A stretch of DNA of 64,000 bases from Arctopsyche grandis (lineage: Eukaryota > Arthropoda > Insecta > Trichoptera > Hydropsychidae): assembly GCF_051622035.1 (NCBI RefSeq), contig NC_135360.1, forward strand, positions 27,235,206 to 27,299,205, given 5' to 3'. Under the pieces are notes generated by a model. That model saw nothing but the letters and a program-made list of their open reading frames with translations. It searched no databases and was not told the DNA's origin. This document shows positions 13,481-25,162 of this stretch, piece by piece. Numbering within the stretch: position 1 is the first letter of the stretch; each line of letters opens with the position of its first letter. The position numbers were made by a program, and so were the translations under genes.

Positions 13481-13871
13481 AGTACGTTCTAAGTATGATC
13501 CTTTTTGGTAACGTTTATTTATGTTTACCACGTTTCACATTGCGAATTCCCATTTAATGGTATTCAGTTGATTTCCGCATTTAGGAAAATGGAGATCATG
13601 ATAAAATATGTACATACATACATACATATGTACATATGTATGTATGCACAAATGCGCGATAAAAGTGGAAATGCCGTATTGATTTTTTCACTTGGTTGAT
13701 TCACAATACAATTGTAATTTTGCGGATAAATCTAAATGAATTATTTTGCAATGGATTACATACGTATGCATGTTTATAACATGTACGCAGAGTCGATGGA
13801 ATATTAGATTTTAACGTATATAATGGAATAATGGCTGATATGTATGAAATGTTTTTTCAAGTGTAAAATTT

Positions 13872-14156
13872 AGAAGCAGTATACATAGACTAGTGGTAAG
13901 CATACATATATGTTATGCTTTCGAACAAAGTAGTCATGGGTTTAATCCCACTGTTTGCTACTGGCCAGAACTTGGATATGTGACTCCAGGTCGATCGTTT
14001 CCTATCAGAGGTTGCCAGTGTATCTGATTTTCATTGAAACGTTTTTTACAAATTGATATCCCTGTTCTATCTCTCTTGCAAAAATCGAGCTGTTCAGTTT
14101 GTATAAATGTATAAATGCTTTGTATAAATTTTTCACTGAAAATAAATATAGAAAAG
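13872..14156 (+). mobile_element. tRNA-derived SINE
   Basis: The head contains an A-box-like TAGTGGTAAGC and, about 45 bases on, a B-box-like GGGTTTAATCCC. Both are remnants of a polymerase III promoter from a tRNA. The body GACTCCAGGTCGATCGTTTC, CTATCAGAGGTTGCCAGTGT and CATTGAAACG is shared with the copies at 29.5 and 47.8 kb. It ends with a GAAAATAAATAT-like tail. Confidence 0.8.
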
Positions 14157-14760
14157 ATACGGAAAATCGGTAACTAAAATTACCCCTAACAATATGAAAC
14201 TTATTTGATGTAAAAAATAATTAACGTGATCCTGAGTTTGTCTGATTTTGCAGATTTTAGAAATATTAGGTCAAATATTTGATATGGCTACCCTCAATTC
14301 TTCGTCTAAATTCGGAAGTCTTTCTTATTTTTTTAGTTTTTATATTAGTTGAGAAACCGCGCTCATACAAATATGATGTTGAGTTGATATGATGAACATT
14401 TTCAGTGTCCTCATGTACAGAACTTCTTCTTAGACAGAAATCCAAAATTTATAGTCATTTCCGGAAATTGAATTTTTAGAGTACGATCCGTCCACAGAGA
14501 GACCAATTTTTTTCTTCTGGGTACGAAAATCCACAACTCAATCAATCGTATCAATCGTAGCAAATATCAATAGTATCAAAAATCAATCGTATCAATATAT
14601 GAATCCGTATTCGTATTCAGTTATAGTTTTCTATATTTACATACATATATTGAAGGAAAATAATGTGCAATCTTGTCTTTCAATAAAGTAAAATGTTCTG
14701 TTCAGCGGAAATAATTCCCTCGACAATGTTTTTGTTACGTGAAGGAAACATATCTAATTA
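14157..14760. other. AT-rich non-coding stretch
   Basis: No gene or transposon border visible. A local repetition of CAATCGTATCAA-like words occurs at about 14540-14600. Confidence 0.4.
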
Positions 14761-14895
14761 CACTGTTTGACACGACAAATGGTTCAGAGACGAGATATGA
14801 CTTTTCTTATAGATCTTATGCCCAGTGAACACGAATCTGGTAATAAAAAATGTTGATTGGCTCGATATTCGGAGTTATATGTGTTTTTTAAATTT
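14761..14895 (+). repeat. One arm of the CACTGTTCGACA element
   Basis: CACTGTTTGACACGACAAAT followed by GGTTCAGAGACGAGATAT and TTTTCTTATAGATCT matches the left arm and adjoining interior of the element at 30070-30734, including AAAAAATGTTGATTGGCTCG. No opposite arm was found nearby, so it is a one-ended fragment. Confidence 0.75.
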
Positions 14896-15394
14896 AATCA
14901 TCAATTTGAAGACTTTTCAAAATCATCCATACCTTTATGTCTGAAAAAGATTTACAATTCAAACTTTACTTCTAGATAACCACCTGACTTTAGTGTGAAA
15001 AAGCAAACATTCGTACTTCCATAGAAATGGAAAGTTTTTTAAAAATGTTTGTTTTTTAAGGTCATGATTTGATGAAATTTACCATATTTACAACTTGGTC
15101 TAGTGCTGCTGTGAATGTTTTCGAAACTAGAAATTCTCTATGTAAAAACAGTGCGTAGATATAATATTAGGGTTTCTTGTCTTTTAAAGGGTAACAAATC
15201 CTTTAAATGAACCTATCATTTACGAAGTTCTATCCGCACAAATTCCTACACATAACTCCCATGATATTTTAAATTGTTTTAAATATGAACAAATATAATC
15301 AAAAACGTCTAGTCCTGCCGTACGCGTGGTATGTTCTTTGCAGAATAGATATTGATTCACTATTTTGTTTTAATCTATGAAACCAAAGAATCGT

Positions 15395-15471
15395 ATTTTC
15401 ACTATTTCGCGGATTTTTCTGTTTTTACAATTATTTTCGCGGTACACCAGTTAAGAGCCACTGCTTTATAG
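15395..15471 (-). mobile_element. hAT-like terminus fragment
   Basis: Read on the minus strand, CAGTGGCTCTTAACTGGTGT followed by ACCGCG has the form of a hAT (Charlie-like) terminal repeat. The opposite end was not found. Confidence 0.4.
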
Positions 15472-15589
15472 GAATCAATAATGAAAATGGTACGTAATTA
15501 TTAATTATATTTTTAAATTAAATACGATATCTATGGTCAACCCTTGTACAGAAGTATTATAAGTTACAAGGCAAATACAAACAACGATT

Positions 15590-15717
15590 AACATCCACAT
15601 ATACATCTATCACATATCCAAGGTTTGATCAGCAGCATACGGGATAGAACCCGTGACAACACAAATCAAAAACATTATATGCTAACCATTGACATAATGT
15701 GCTACCATTTTATGTGG
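15590..15717 (-). mobile_element. SINE fragment (tRNA-derived head)
   Basis: On the minus strand it reads TGGTTAGCATATAATG (A-box-like), then CACGGGTTCTATCCCGTATG (B-box-like), then CTTGGATATGTGA, which is also found in the SINE at 13872. The copy is truncated soon after the head. Confidence 0.65.
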
Positions 15718-15895
15718 TTCGGTGATTATTCACGTCACTAAAATCTCGATCACGGAACATCTGTCACCCAAAAACTCCTAGTACTAACGAGAACTCGATT
15801 GTTAGATATTTCGTATTCGAGATTTTTGCGGCAACGATTGTCGTGCGCGCGACTGCAATGTGCGCAATATTCCGTTTACCGGTTTATGTATGTAT
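15718..15895 (+). repeat. Dispersed repeat F, copy 1
   Basis: The series CGGTGATTATTCACG, CACTAAAATCTCGATCACGG, AACATCTG, TACTAACGA and CGTATTCGAGATTTTTGCGG with GACTGCAATGTG recurs in the same order at 44450-44665. It is probably a non-autonomous transposon; no ends were resolved. Confidence 0.65.
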
Positions 15896-17159
15896 GTAGT
15901 TTATGTCAAATGCCCAATGTTATAATTGTGTTAAATGATTTAAATGCATATGTATATATGTAAATATATGTACTTGACTTTTTCGAATAAAGTAATCTGT
16001 ATGATTTAAAAACAAATAAAGATTATTTTATGATACAAATACAGATGAAATTGTTATTGGTTTTTAAAACTTGGTATACAAAATAAGTTGAACTTCTTCC
16101 GTAAATTGTATTGTGTCACTCAGATGTCTGGCATTCAAGCTTATTCTGACGTTTATATGGGATTTTTATGTTTGCGATAAAAAAAAATATACGTACACGT
16201 AAAATATTAAAATGTAGCATCATATCCAATAGAGTGGTGAAAACAACTTAAGTGCCTGAAACGACGCACTTTGAATAATATACGATGCTGTGAATTCACA
16301 CTTATCCGGTTATAATAAACCTAAAGATTAAATAATACATATACGTATTCCAAGTGTTATCAACAACAGCTTTGCCTTATCAGTGATTCGTTTACACTAG
16401 CGAATGGATAATAAACTCATCGTAGAAGGGTGTGAGTTGTATGTAGTAGTTGGTAAGCGTTTATTAATATTATATATTAAAAATAATAAAAAAAATTACG
16501 TTAAGTATATTGATATTGTACAGATTTAAAATGCTTTGAGGAGGTTTTACTATTGGTAATTTTCGAATAAGGGAATAAGGGTCAATTATGGTCGGTCAAT
16601 GGGTACTTGGGGTTTACGTAAACGGGCAATTTTGCTTTTGTAGGCAACTTAACCGTTTCAATATAAATATGTATACATATATGTATACGCCATACTTTTT
16701 AACGCTGTACAAATTAATGTGCTGACGATGTTCACAATGTAAACATCGATTATTAAGTTAATTTTTCTTTTAAAGTTCTTTAATTTAGATAACTTGTTTC
16801 CATACAAAATTTAATTTTTTACTGGTGATATTGATATTTTTGGGAAATAAGTGTGTAGGATGGAAAATTTGAATGCGTATTTTCATTACAGTATTAATTT
16901 CGTTGGTTGAAATCCATTTACTCGTTGAGAAAACATTTTTTATAAATGAGTTGAGTTGTTCGAAGCAAATGAAATTATTTTCATAAGCCAACAGAATTTT
17001 TTATATCAAAATAAGTTTAATTTCGAGCGCTTTTTATGTACTCTGTATGTAAATTCGTTTGGAAAAATTTTGTCTTTTTGACTGTCGGCTTTCAAACTGT
17101 TTCAAGTTTTTCTGTTTCAAACTGTTTTTATATACAATGTTTTTATATACATTGTTTTA

Positions 17160-17164
<5 letters not shown>
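15896..17164. other. AT-rich non-coding stretch
   Basis: No coding sequence, RNA gene or transposon terminus can be supported in this stretch. Confidence 0.4.

Positions 17165-17214
<50 letters not shown>
17165..17214. repeat. (TA)n array at the 3' end of the LINE
   Basis: Fifty bases of TA repeat touch the (ATAAA)n tail of the minus-strand LINE. CR1-group elements end in short tandem repeats, so the array may have been seeded at insertion. Confidence 0.9.
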
Positions 17215-17219
<5 letters not shown>

Positions 17220-17656
17220 TTATTTTATTTTTTTATTTTATTTTATTAATTGAAAAATCAACAGACAGGATGTACAGAGATAGGTATAAAAAAAACAAAA
17301 AGTAAATAAATAATATATGTAACATCCGAGTCCAATAATAGATTTTTACAAAAATGAAAAAGATAAATATAAGGAAAACAAATTAAAAAGTAAAGAATAA
17401 AGGCATGACAAAATATGTAGTACATTGCATAATTAAACTATAGTATTAAAATATTTGCAAAAGGTTATAAGATAGAATATAAGAAGAAATTGAAATTTAC
17501 AAATATAAAAAACAAATGAAAAAGGTAAATACAAAATAAACAAATGAAAAGGAAAAGAATGAAAGCTATAATATGATTAAATAGCACATTACATAACTAA
17601 ACTAAAGTATAAAAATAATGGAAATATTGAAAAAATAGAATAGGAGAAAAAATGAA

Positions 17657-20509
17657 TCAATCGGTCAAGATTCTCTTGATGTTAGACCTGAATTGATGTA
17701 GGGAAATACCAAACAGATCAACCTCATTCAGCTCTCCGTTAAACATACGATAAACGCGCTGCAGATAAAAATATTTTTGGGAATTAGTATTGAAAGGATC
17801 AAGTGAAAAGAGTGCAACGCGTCTAGAGTATCGAACTGGGATTCTGAAATTAACCTTATTCAGTAAATCAGAACAATCAAGAAAACCATTTATGAGCTTA
17901 AAGAAGAATATAGCATCAGAATGTCGTCGCCTGACAGAAAGATTGTTAAAAGAAAGGATTTTTAAAATGTCGGAAACAGTAGAATGGGTATAGGTAGGAA
18001 AAAGGTAGCGTAAGGATTTAATAAATTTAAGTTGAATTTTCTCAATACAATTAATATGGGATAAATAAAAAGGTGACCAGATAATTGAGGCAAATTCAAG
18101 GTGAGACCTTACAAAGGAAAAATAAAGTAATTTTAGTACATAAGGATCATTAAAGGGTTTTGTTGAGCGGAGTAGGAATCCAAGAGATTTAAATGCTTTG
18201 TTGGTAATAAAAGAAATATGTTCAGAGAAATCTAGTTTATTATTGAGTATTACACCAAGATCCTTAATAGAAGATGACGTGTTAAGGATTGAATGATTTA
18301 ATTGATATTGATTAGTAATAATTGACTTATTTCTAGTGAAATTTAAAATAGAGCATTTTTCTAGATTAATAAAAAGATCATTATTTAAACAATATATAGA
18401 GAATCTATCTAGATCTTCTTGTATCTTATGACAATCGTCTATGGTGTATATAGGTTTGTAAATTTTTAAATCATCAGCGTAAAGAAGTATAAAGGAATGT
18501 TTGAAGATGTATGAGATATCATTAATATAGAGTAAAAAGAATAAGGGACCTAAATGCGACCCTTGTGGGACACCAGAAGGAATATGTCTAAGTGATGATC
18601 TAAAACCATTGAGAATTATGATTTGGTGACGATTTAGTATATACGAAGAGATCCAACGAAATAAATTTCCTCGGATTCCGACGGACCAAAGTTTATTGAG
18701 TAAAAGGTTGTGATTGATTTTATCAAAAGCTTTAGAGAAATCCGTATAAACGACGTCTATTTGGATTCGTTTGTCCATATAAGATGTGAGAGTACTAGTG
18801 AAATTAAGCAGGTTAGTCTCTACCGATCTCCCCTTAAAAAAACCATGTTGTTCAGGTATAATGTAGTTTTTGAAATTGGAGAAAAGGAAATTATAGATAA
18901 TTTTTTCAAAGATTTTACTAATGACAGATAGTTTAGATATAGGACGGTAATTCTCAATAAGATTCTTATCACCTTTTTTAAAAATAGGGGTAATGTAAGA
19001 TAATTTCCAATAGTCAGGAAATATACCGTTAGACATAGAAAGATTGAAAAGGATTGTTATGGGAAGAGATAATGGGACAGCACATTTAACAAGGAAAAAA
19101 GAAGGCAAACCATCACAACCCGCACCAAGATTAACATTGAGAGAGTTGATGTGACTGAGTACAGTAGATAAGTCAAAATGAAAAGTAGATAAGTTACAAG
19201 AAGAAGTATCTGTATTAGAGATAGAAAGGTTAATGGTAGAATCACTATTGAAAGTGGAGTCAAAATAGTCAGCAAAAATGGTACAGATTTCAGAACCATG
19301 TGAAGCCGACTTATTTCCATAATACATTACGGAAGGATATGAAGAGGAGGTATTTTTTTTTGAATTTATATATGACCAAAATGATTTGGGATTAGTTTTA
19401 ATATTATTTTGAATAAGAGAAATATAATTTCTAAAGCAGATTAAAGAATATTTTTTAATTCGAGCTCTTAATAGTGAAAAACTTTGATAATCTAAGGGAT
19501 TTGAATAAATTTTAAATTTTTTATGGAATTTGTTTTTTTCTTTTATTATTTTAATAAGAGACGATGTAAACCAGGGGGGATATTTGGTACGTTTAGATTT
19601 AAGAGTAAAAGGGACGTGGCATTCAATAATATTTTGTAAGGTATCGTAAAATTTTTTACAAGCTAAATCAATATTTAAATTGGACAAAAGTGAATTCCAA
19701 TTGATATCGCTTAAAATTGGAATAATTGTAGCATAGTCAGCTTTTCTAAAGAGGAAAGTTTTATTATAATTATAATTCAAGGGTGAAGATTTGTTGTAAA
19801 TTATTGAGATGCAAAAGGATAAATGATGAGAATCTTCATGGATTAGCGTAGAGTCAGCACGAGAAATATATAAGGGGAAACTACTAATAGCTAGGTCAAG
19901 AATACGATTATTAGTATTTGATAAATAATTGTATTGATATAGTTTATTATAAGATAAGAATTGAGTAAAGGAAAGGGAAGAAAAATTAATACAATTGGAA
20001 GGAAATAGATGCAGATTTGAGTCGTATTTTGTCCAATCAATAGTGGGAAGATTGTAATCACCGAGTAAAATGAATCGATCCTCTGGATAATTGGTTATTA
20101 GATCAGATACTTTATTTAAATGGGTAACTAATAGAGTTTGGTGAGAATTACCAGGAGGAATATAGACAGTACAGATATTTAGTTTAAAAAATTTAGTGGT
20201 AATAGTAATCCAAAGGTCTTCTGTGGAAGTTAACCAATTATTTTGAATGACAGAGGGTAGATTATTTTTCACAGCTATGATTACACCACCACCAAATATT
20301 TGGTTATGAAGAGAATAATCTCTGTCACGTCGAAACACCTGATATCTGGCATCAAAAAACTCACTATTATTGAATGAGTCATTTAGCCAAGTTTCTGATA
20401 GACAGATAATATCATAATTATTAACTAATACATTTTGAAGAAAAGAGTCAGATTTAGTTCGGAGACCTCTGACATTTTGATAATAAATGACAAGACGATT
20501 AGAAGACAT
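17657..20509 (-). CDS. LINE ORF2 protein: AP endonuclease and reverse transcriptase
   Basis: An uninterrupted frame of about 950 codons if translation starts at the Met preceding SSNRLVIYYQNVRG. The frame is open 60 codons further upstream (to 20689), but that stretch is hydrophobic, low-complexity and outside the conserved domain. Residues 1-220 form an exonuclease-endonuclease-phosphatase domain: NVRGLRTK, SETWL, LGDYNLPTIDW and the terminal DSHHLSF block. The reverse transcriptase follows, with TDFSKAFDKINH (motif A), GVPQGSHLGPLFFLLYINDI (motif B) and LLYADDLKIY (motif C, catalytic aspartates present). A C-terminal domain contains SHLEFASIIWSPFY. The enzyme nicks target DNA and copies the element RNA in place. 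All catalytic motifs look intact, so this copy may be young. ORF1 upstream is broken, so this copy would need that protein supplied in trans. Confidence 0.92.
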   Translation of the reverse strand: MSSNRLVIYYQNVRGLRTKSDSFLQNVLVNNYDIICLSETWLNDSFNNSEFFDARYQVFRRDRDYSLHNQIFGGGVIIAVKNNLPSVIQNNWLTSTEDLWITITTKFFKLNICTVYIPPGNSHQTLLVTHLNKVSDLITNYPEDRFILLGDYNLPTIDWTKYDSNLHLFPSNCINFSSLSFTQFLSYNKLYQYNYLSNTNNRILDLAISSFPLYISRADSTLIHEDSHHLSFCISIIYNKSSPLNYNYNKTFLFRKADYATIIPILSDINWNSLLSNLNIDLACKKFYDTLQNIIECHVPFTLKSKRTKYPPWFTSSLIKIIKEKNKFHKKFKIYSNPLDYQSFSLLRARIKKYSLICFRNYISLIQNNIKTNPKSFWSYINSKKNTSSSYPSVMYYGNKSASHGSEICTIFADYFDSTFNSDSTINLSISNTDTSSCNLSTFHFDLSTVLSHINSLNVNLGAGCDGLPSFFLVKCAVPLSLPITILFNLSMSNGIFPDYWKLSYITPIFKKGDKNLIENYRPISKLSVISKIFEKIIYNFLFSNFKNYIIPEQHGFFKGRSVETNLLNFTSTLTSYMDKRIQIDVVYTDFSKAFDKINHNLLLNKLWSVGIRGNLFRWISSYILNRHQIIILNGFRSSLRHIPSGVPQGSHLGPLFFLLYINDISYIFKHSFILLYADDLKIYKPIYTIDDCHKIQEDLDRFSIYCLNNDLFINLEKCSILNFTRNKSIITNQYQLNHSILNTSSSIKDLGVILNNKLDFSEHISFITNKAFKSLGFLLRSTKPFNDPYVLKLLYFSFVRSHLEFASIIWSPFYLSHINCIEKIQLKFIKSLRYLFPTYTHSTVSDILKILSFNNLSVRRRHSDAIFFFKLINGFLDCSDLLNKVNFRIPVRYSRRVALFSLDPFNTNSQKYFYLQRVYRMFNGELNEVDLFGISLHQFRSNIKRILTD

Positions 20510-20894
20510 TGTAAAAAAGGAAGAAGATAGAGCACGTAGTGATATAAATATAAATATCCATATGCATAAATGAAAATAGATATATGCATATAAACATACA
20601 CATAACTGCATACACAGATAAAGATATGGAATTATTAAGCAAACCATCCTTGGTGATACCAGTTGAAATGCAAAGGTATACATAGACACAAATATAAAAA
20701 TGAACTCGTACCTTTTTTAGTTTATGAGTAAAATATATGTAAATAGCATAGTTATATAGTAATAATAAAAATAATAAATTATATAGCCATACGTACATAA
20801 TTGTTTGCACATACATTATAATATGTGATGCAGACCAGTAGACAATAAATGCATAGATAATTATTAGGTAATTAAAATTTAATATTGCACTTAG

Positions 20895-21896
20895 TCATTT
20901 GATTTTGCAAAGATCTGATTCTTTTGAGATTTGTATGATATTGGAGCTTGCACTTTTTCTAATCATGATCTTGCAATCTTTAACCCACAAGTAGGCGTAG
21001 TTATATTCAGTTTTCAATTGGCGTGCTCGCTTCAATAATAATTTATTCGTTGGTGTAAGGTGATCCGTGACGTATAGGGTGGTGGGCGGGCCTGGAATAT
21101 TGATGTCGTTGGTGGTGATGCCGCGGCGGGCGCGCACGGCCGCCATCAGCAGCTCCTTACGACGGCGCTGAGTGACCACTGAGGTACGACCACTGATGAC
21201 GTGCGCACACTCACATCGCTGTTGCCCTCTCGCTGTTGCTGTTGCTGTTGCTGTTGCTGTGAACCTGCAACGCCCTGGGACGGGTACGGCCGCACACGGT
21301 GTATGGTGTCAATATCTGTGTCGCACAATTTGTGACCCACGACAGCACATAAGTCATATAATATAGACACTAGATTTTCACCCTTTTTCATAGGTATTAC
21401 CGGATATTTCTACATTGTTTTTTCTAGAGAATTGATCTTGCAGATTGTTTTCTTGTTTCAGTTCAACAATAGTATTTTGCGCCTCAATTAAACCTTTATT
21501 TACATCAGAAAAGCAGGAAATTTTCTTTTCAGCAGTGGTTAGTCTCCCATCAAATTCATCAGACTTAGCCTCTATTGTGAATAATTTATTGTTTATGTCT
21601 GTGATTACAGATTTTATGTTTTCAAACTCATTTTTCATGGTATTAAAGTCTGCTCGAAAGCTTTTAATTTCATTAAGTATATCAAATAAAGATGGCTGAG
21701 GACTGATGACTGAATCTTGAGAACTGAGCATTAGCGAAGAGGACTGAGACGGCGGAAGGGGGTTAGGATGGATACGGCAAGAAACGCATCGCCATTTTTC
21801 CTTATTCTTTGACGTCATTTTTTTGTATTTTGTTTCCGAAATCCCCACACAATCATGGTGGAAAGGTTCTTCACAAAGCTCGCACAGCACATACAT
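20895..21896 (-). pseudogene. LINE ORF1, PHD-finger protein, two frameshifts
   Basis: The first section (21896-21378) starts MYVLCELCEEPFHHDCVGIS and continues to KWRCVSC. This Cys-Cys-His-Cys arrangement is a PHD-type zinc finger as seen in CR1-group ORF1 proteins. A predicted coiled-coil tract follows (about residues 75-160: IKSFRADFNTMKNEFENIKS and on). The frame then shifts near 21385. The next section (to about 21175) carries KGENLVSILYDLCAVVGHKL, HRVRPYP and a polyglutamine run encoded by CAG/CAA-type repeats. A second shift leads to RRRKELLMAAVRARRG, GPPTTLYVTDHLTP and LLLKRARQLK, a block typical of retroelement ORF1 C-termini. The protein normally binds element RNA. With two shifts it is unlikely to be made whole. 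Confidence 0.85.
21230..21262. repeat. GCTGTT trinucleotide-type repeat in LINE ORF1
   Basis: Repeated GCTGTT units (plus strand) encode a run of nine or so glutamines on the minus strand. Variation here is a likely source of length changes in ORF1. Confidence 0.85.
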
Positions 21897-22419
21897 AATT
21901 AGTCAACAACACAACACTTTTGCATTTATAGCAAATCATTGTTAAGTATTATTAGTTATTAGCGTCACAATTTATAATTTAAATAAGAGAATATTCTCAA
22001 AATTTCGCACAAAAATATGTATGAAATAAATAGTTTTTTGTTTAACAATGTTGCATTATGCTGTAATATTGTAAATATGCTCTGGGTTCGAGAGTTAATA
22101 TATAATTTCAGAAATCAGTTTGATCACGTTCGTTGCCAAACGAATATTATTTGAAGAAACAAAAGAACTTTTTTTTTTTTTTTTTTTCTTCTTTTTTTTT
22201 TCAAGTGAAAATTTTCTTTAAAATATAACCTTAGAAATCAGTTTAACCACTGTATTTAATCACAATTGCAAAAATTTTAATCAAAAATTAAAGCAACACC
22301 AATAACTCTACACAATATGCAAAACACGACACCATTAACCGACAATATTTACGAAAAAAGCATCCAAATAGCGGACGAGCAAAACAACGAACCAGCTAGT
22401 TATTATGCTACCTAGCAAC

Positions 22420-22420
<1 letters not shown>

Positions 22421-22497
<77 letters not shown>
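22421..22497. repeat. (TA)n microsatellite
   Basis: TA run with one GTATA interruption. It directly abuts the 3' side of the degenerate Tigger-like transposase region. Confidence 0.93.
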
Positions 22498-22500
<3 letters not shown>

Positions 22501-23417
22501 AGTTTGTCATGTCAGGAAGAATCTTTCTCAATGATCGAACGAGTGTTATTGGTTTTACTTTTGACCAAGATCGTCATTTTTCTCCAGAAATTAATCAGGT
22601 TGCCATCTTCCTCAAAAAGAGTTTTCAGAAGACTTGACGATAAAGACGTTTCATTTACGATTTAACACCTTGGTCCATGGAACGAATCAAAGATGTCATA
22701 TTAGGGAGCAAAAATTTTGTAACCATAAGTCCATCATTTCTTTTTGAACCCATCTTCAAAAATCGCCCTGTCCATCCATGCCCCTTTCTGACTATAATAA
22801 TTGACGGAAGATTTTTCATTTCAGTTCCCTTAAAAGATCGTGGCTTCTTTGCTTTCCCAATCACCAAAAGTTTCAATTTATGAGTTCCTGATGCGTTTCC
22901 GCAACACATTACAGTTATCCTTTCTTGGACGTTTTATGTTATTTATTTATTTAGGAGCGGACTTTTCTCTCATTAAAGCCAGTGTTTTTGTCAGCAAGCA
23001 CTTCCAGTACAGGCATGTTTCATCTGCATTATAGATTTGATCGGGTTGCAAATTTTCTCTTTGCAAATATTCTCGAAATTTTATGCAGAATTCATCAGCA
23101 ATTGAAAATAATTAAACATGCGTATGTTCCGAAAAAATCTGCTCTGTACTACTGTTTGTTATGTACTTCTGCGCTGATTAAAAGCGAGTGAAAGAATTAA
23201 CGCAATAGTAAAAGACATTTAAAAAGGGAACGAAAAACATTTCTCTTGACATCATTTGTTTCAAATAACACGCGTGCTTACGGTCGCAATCAATCGGTGC
23301 GTCTCATAATCATATAAGAAAAAAATTAAATTAATTTAAAAAATATAATTAATATTTTTCAAGCACGGATAATCCGCAAACCGGATAATCCGCCCCCAGA
23401 TAATCGAGAGTATACTG
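22498..23417 (-). pseudogene. Tigger/pogo-type transposon relic
   Basis: The minus strand encodes pieces of a pogo-family DDE transposase: NADETCLYWKCLLTKT near 23030-22975 (first aspartate region), then CCGNASGTHKLKLLVIGKAK and SFKGTEMKNLPSI (22909-22780), then LLPNMTSLIRSMDQGVKS (22710-22655), with further C-terminal residues to about 22500. Stops and frame changes break it (for example after EKSAPK), and the block holding the second aspartate (LLLDNAP-type) is missing. The 5' terminal repeat is visible at about 23375-23417, reading on the minus strand CAGTATACTCTCGATTATC, with a flanking TA (23418-23419) as expected for Tc1/mariner-pogo targets. The helix-turn-helix N-terminus and the 3' terminal repeat are not found. 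Inactive. Confidence 0.85.
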
Positions 23418-23419
23418 TA

Positions 23420-25084
23420 CATTGTACCGTTTACCATGCATACATTCTTTTCGATCTTTTGACTTAAGATCTTTCGATTTTCGATCTTTGCTTTCCAATA
23501 TTTGCTTTTCGATCTTTTGTCTTTCCATGCAGTGAACCAGACCCATATATAATATTATATGTATGATAAGTAAGTAATATTCTTGTGAACCTAACATGTG
23601 TTTTATTCAATAGGAGCACTTTATTTTCAGAACGTTCAGGAAAGAGAAAAACATAAATCGAGTGTTTAAATGAATTGATGCGGATTTTAAAACTCGAATT
23701 CGAAATGCCAGAGAGACTAAGTTATGTTTCATAAAATACATTTATTTCACAAATATCAGAAGGGAAGTGAGTTTTTCCATCACATGTGACGTTTAATATT
23801 ATTTTCATGTGATATGTACATATGTACATACATACATACATATGTACATATGTATTTAAATTTCACACAAATTTAACATAAAAAAATAAACAGTAGGAAA
23901 ACGAAGTCGATGTGTGCTAATCAAATACACACAATATCTATGTACATATATATGAACATTAAATGTATGTTTGTATCTATATTATGATCAAAATATATAC
24001 TTAAATTTTTTCAATACGTATGTACATTTGAAGTACGTTTAATTTCTTGCTTTGGTTAGCTTTTCACGTGAAACGATTTTCAGCCACGCTTTTGTAATCG
24101 ATTAAGAAAATAATGCTTAATATTTCGGGTTCATTATTCAAACAAGATAATATATATGGTAGGATAATATATACATATGTATGTGCGTAGTATACGGTGT
24201 GTGATTGTTAAGAATTGGATAGTTAAAAAAAATACATTAAAGCATTAATGGGATTTTTAATGTACAAATTATACATACATTGTGTCAACAAAATATTTTC
24301 ATTTATCTTCCCAGCCATAATAGGAGGCGCTGTTTTTAAATTGCATCTTGCAAAAAAGTGATAACTCAATTTTTTAACCGAGTCTCAGAAGTCGAGGCAA
24401 TTTTATATTTAATTGGCGCCCATAAAATAACAATTCGTATAAAGGCCCACCATTTAATCCGGAGATGTCTTGTCATTTGATCCAGCCGTAAGGGTTATTT
24501 TCACCCCGGATAAATTGCGATATTTTTATAAATATGAATGATCTTTACACCTACTTGTACATAAAATACATTACATTATATTATGTATATACCATGTAGT
24601 ATCAATTTCGAAGCAAGTCCGTCGAGTTTCGGTGAAACTATTATTATCTTATCTGTTAGTATATCGACATTTTAACGAATCTCATCTGTTATCGTTATAG
24701 GTTTATATCATACAATATTTGACAGAATTTGTATAATGTTAGTATAGATATAATATTTTCTTTATAATAAATCTACTACGTAAACAAATATGTATGTGGA
24801 ATATCAATCGAAGTAATAGAAAATAATAAACGGTCTTTAAACGAGGATAATAATATAACAGTGTTCTTTGGCATGGTACATTATATCTACATATATGTAC
24901 ATATTCCCAAGGGGTATTTGAACTTACGTTAATATTGAATACAAAAGAAAATTTTGGCTAAATTGATGTACTTCATACTCGACGTTATAGTCATAGGTAC
25001 ATATAATAGAACACGTATATTGAAACACATACATATATTTACATATTACTCGTATATATATATATGTATATATATATAAACAAA
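23420..25084. other. AT-rich non-coding stretch
   Basis: About 1.65 kb without supported genes. A repetition of YTTTCGATCTTTYG-like words occurs at 23450-23525 (CTTTTCGATCTTTTGACTTA and neighbours). No transposon ends were resolved. Confidence 0.4.
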
Positions 25085-25162
25085 TGAATATTTACTATTA
25101 AATTAGTCATTTTTAAGCTGTATATATTACAAACACTGAGCGAAGCCGGGTAAAACAACTAG
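25085..25162 (+). mobile_element. Helitron 3' end
   Basis: The block AATATTTACTATTAAATTAG, AAGCTGTATATATTACAAA and GAGCGAAGCCGGGTAAAACA ending in CTAG|T matches the 3' end of the Helitron at 49716-50142. A GAGCGAAGCCGG hairpin region followed by CTAG and a host T is the Helitron signature. The 5' boundary is unclear. Confidence 0.8.

Larger units (their letters stand above)
17215..21960 (-). mobile_element. Long CR1-group non-LTR retrotransposon
   Basis: Minus-strand LINE. In transcription order it has a PHD-finger ORF1 (frameshifted), a spacer, a complete ORF2 with endonuclease and reverse transcriptase, a 3' UTR of about 440 bases and a tail of ATAAA units. The ORF1 type (PHD-like finger, coiled region, then a conserved C-terminal domain) together with the ORF2 motifs places it in the CR1 group of the Jockey superfamily. 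The exact 5' boundary is uncertain: the minus-strand sequence from 21960 up to the (TA)n at 22497 could be 5' UTR or flank. A 5'-truncated sister copy lies at 2509-3602. Confidence 0.9.

Noticed and set aside
13872..14000. tRNA gene suggested by A- and B-box-like sequences
   Set aside because: No complete cloverleaf with a matching acceptor stem. The same body follows each head in several copies, which identifies a SINE.
17790..19320. Open frames within the CR1-group ORF2 region in other frames
   Set aside because: They lie in alternative frames of the intact reverse transcriptase and show no domain of their own.
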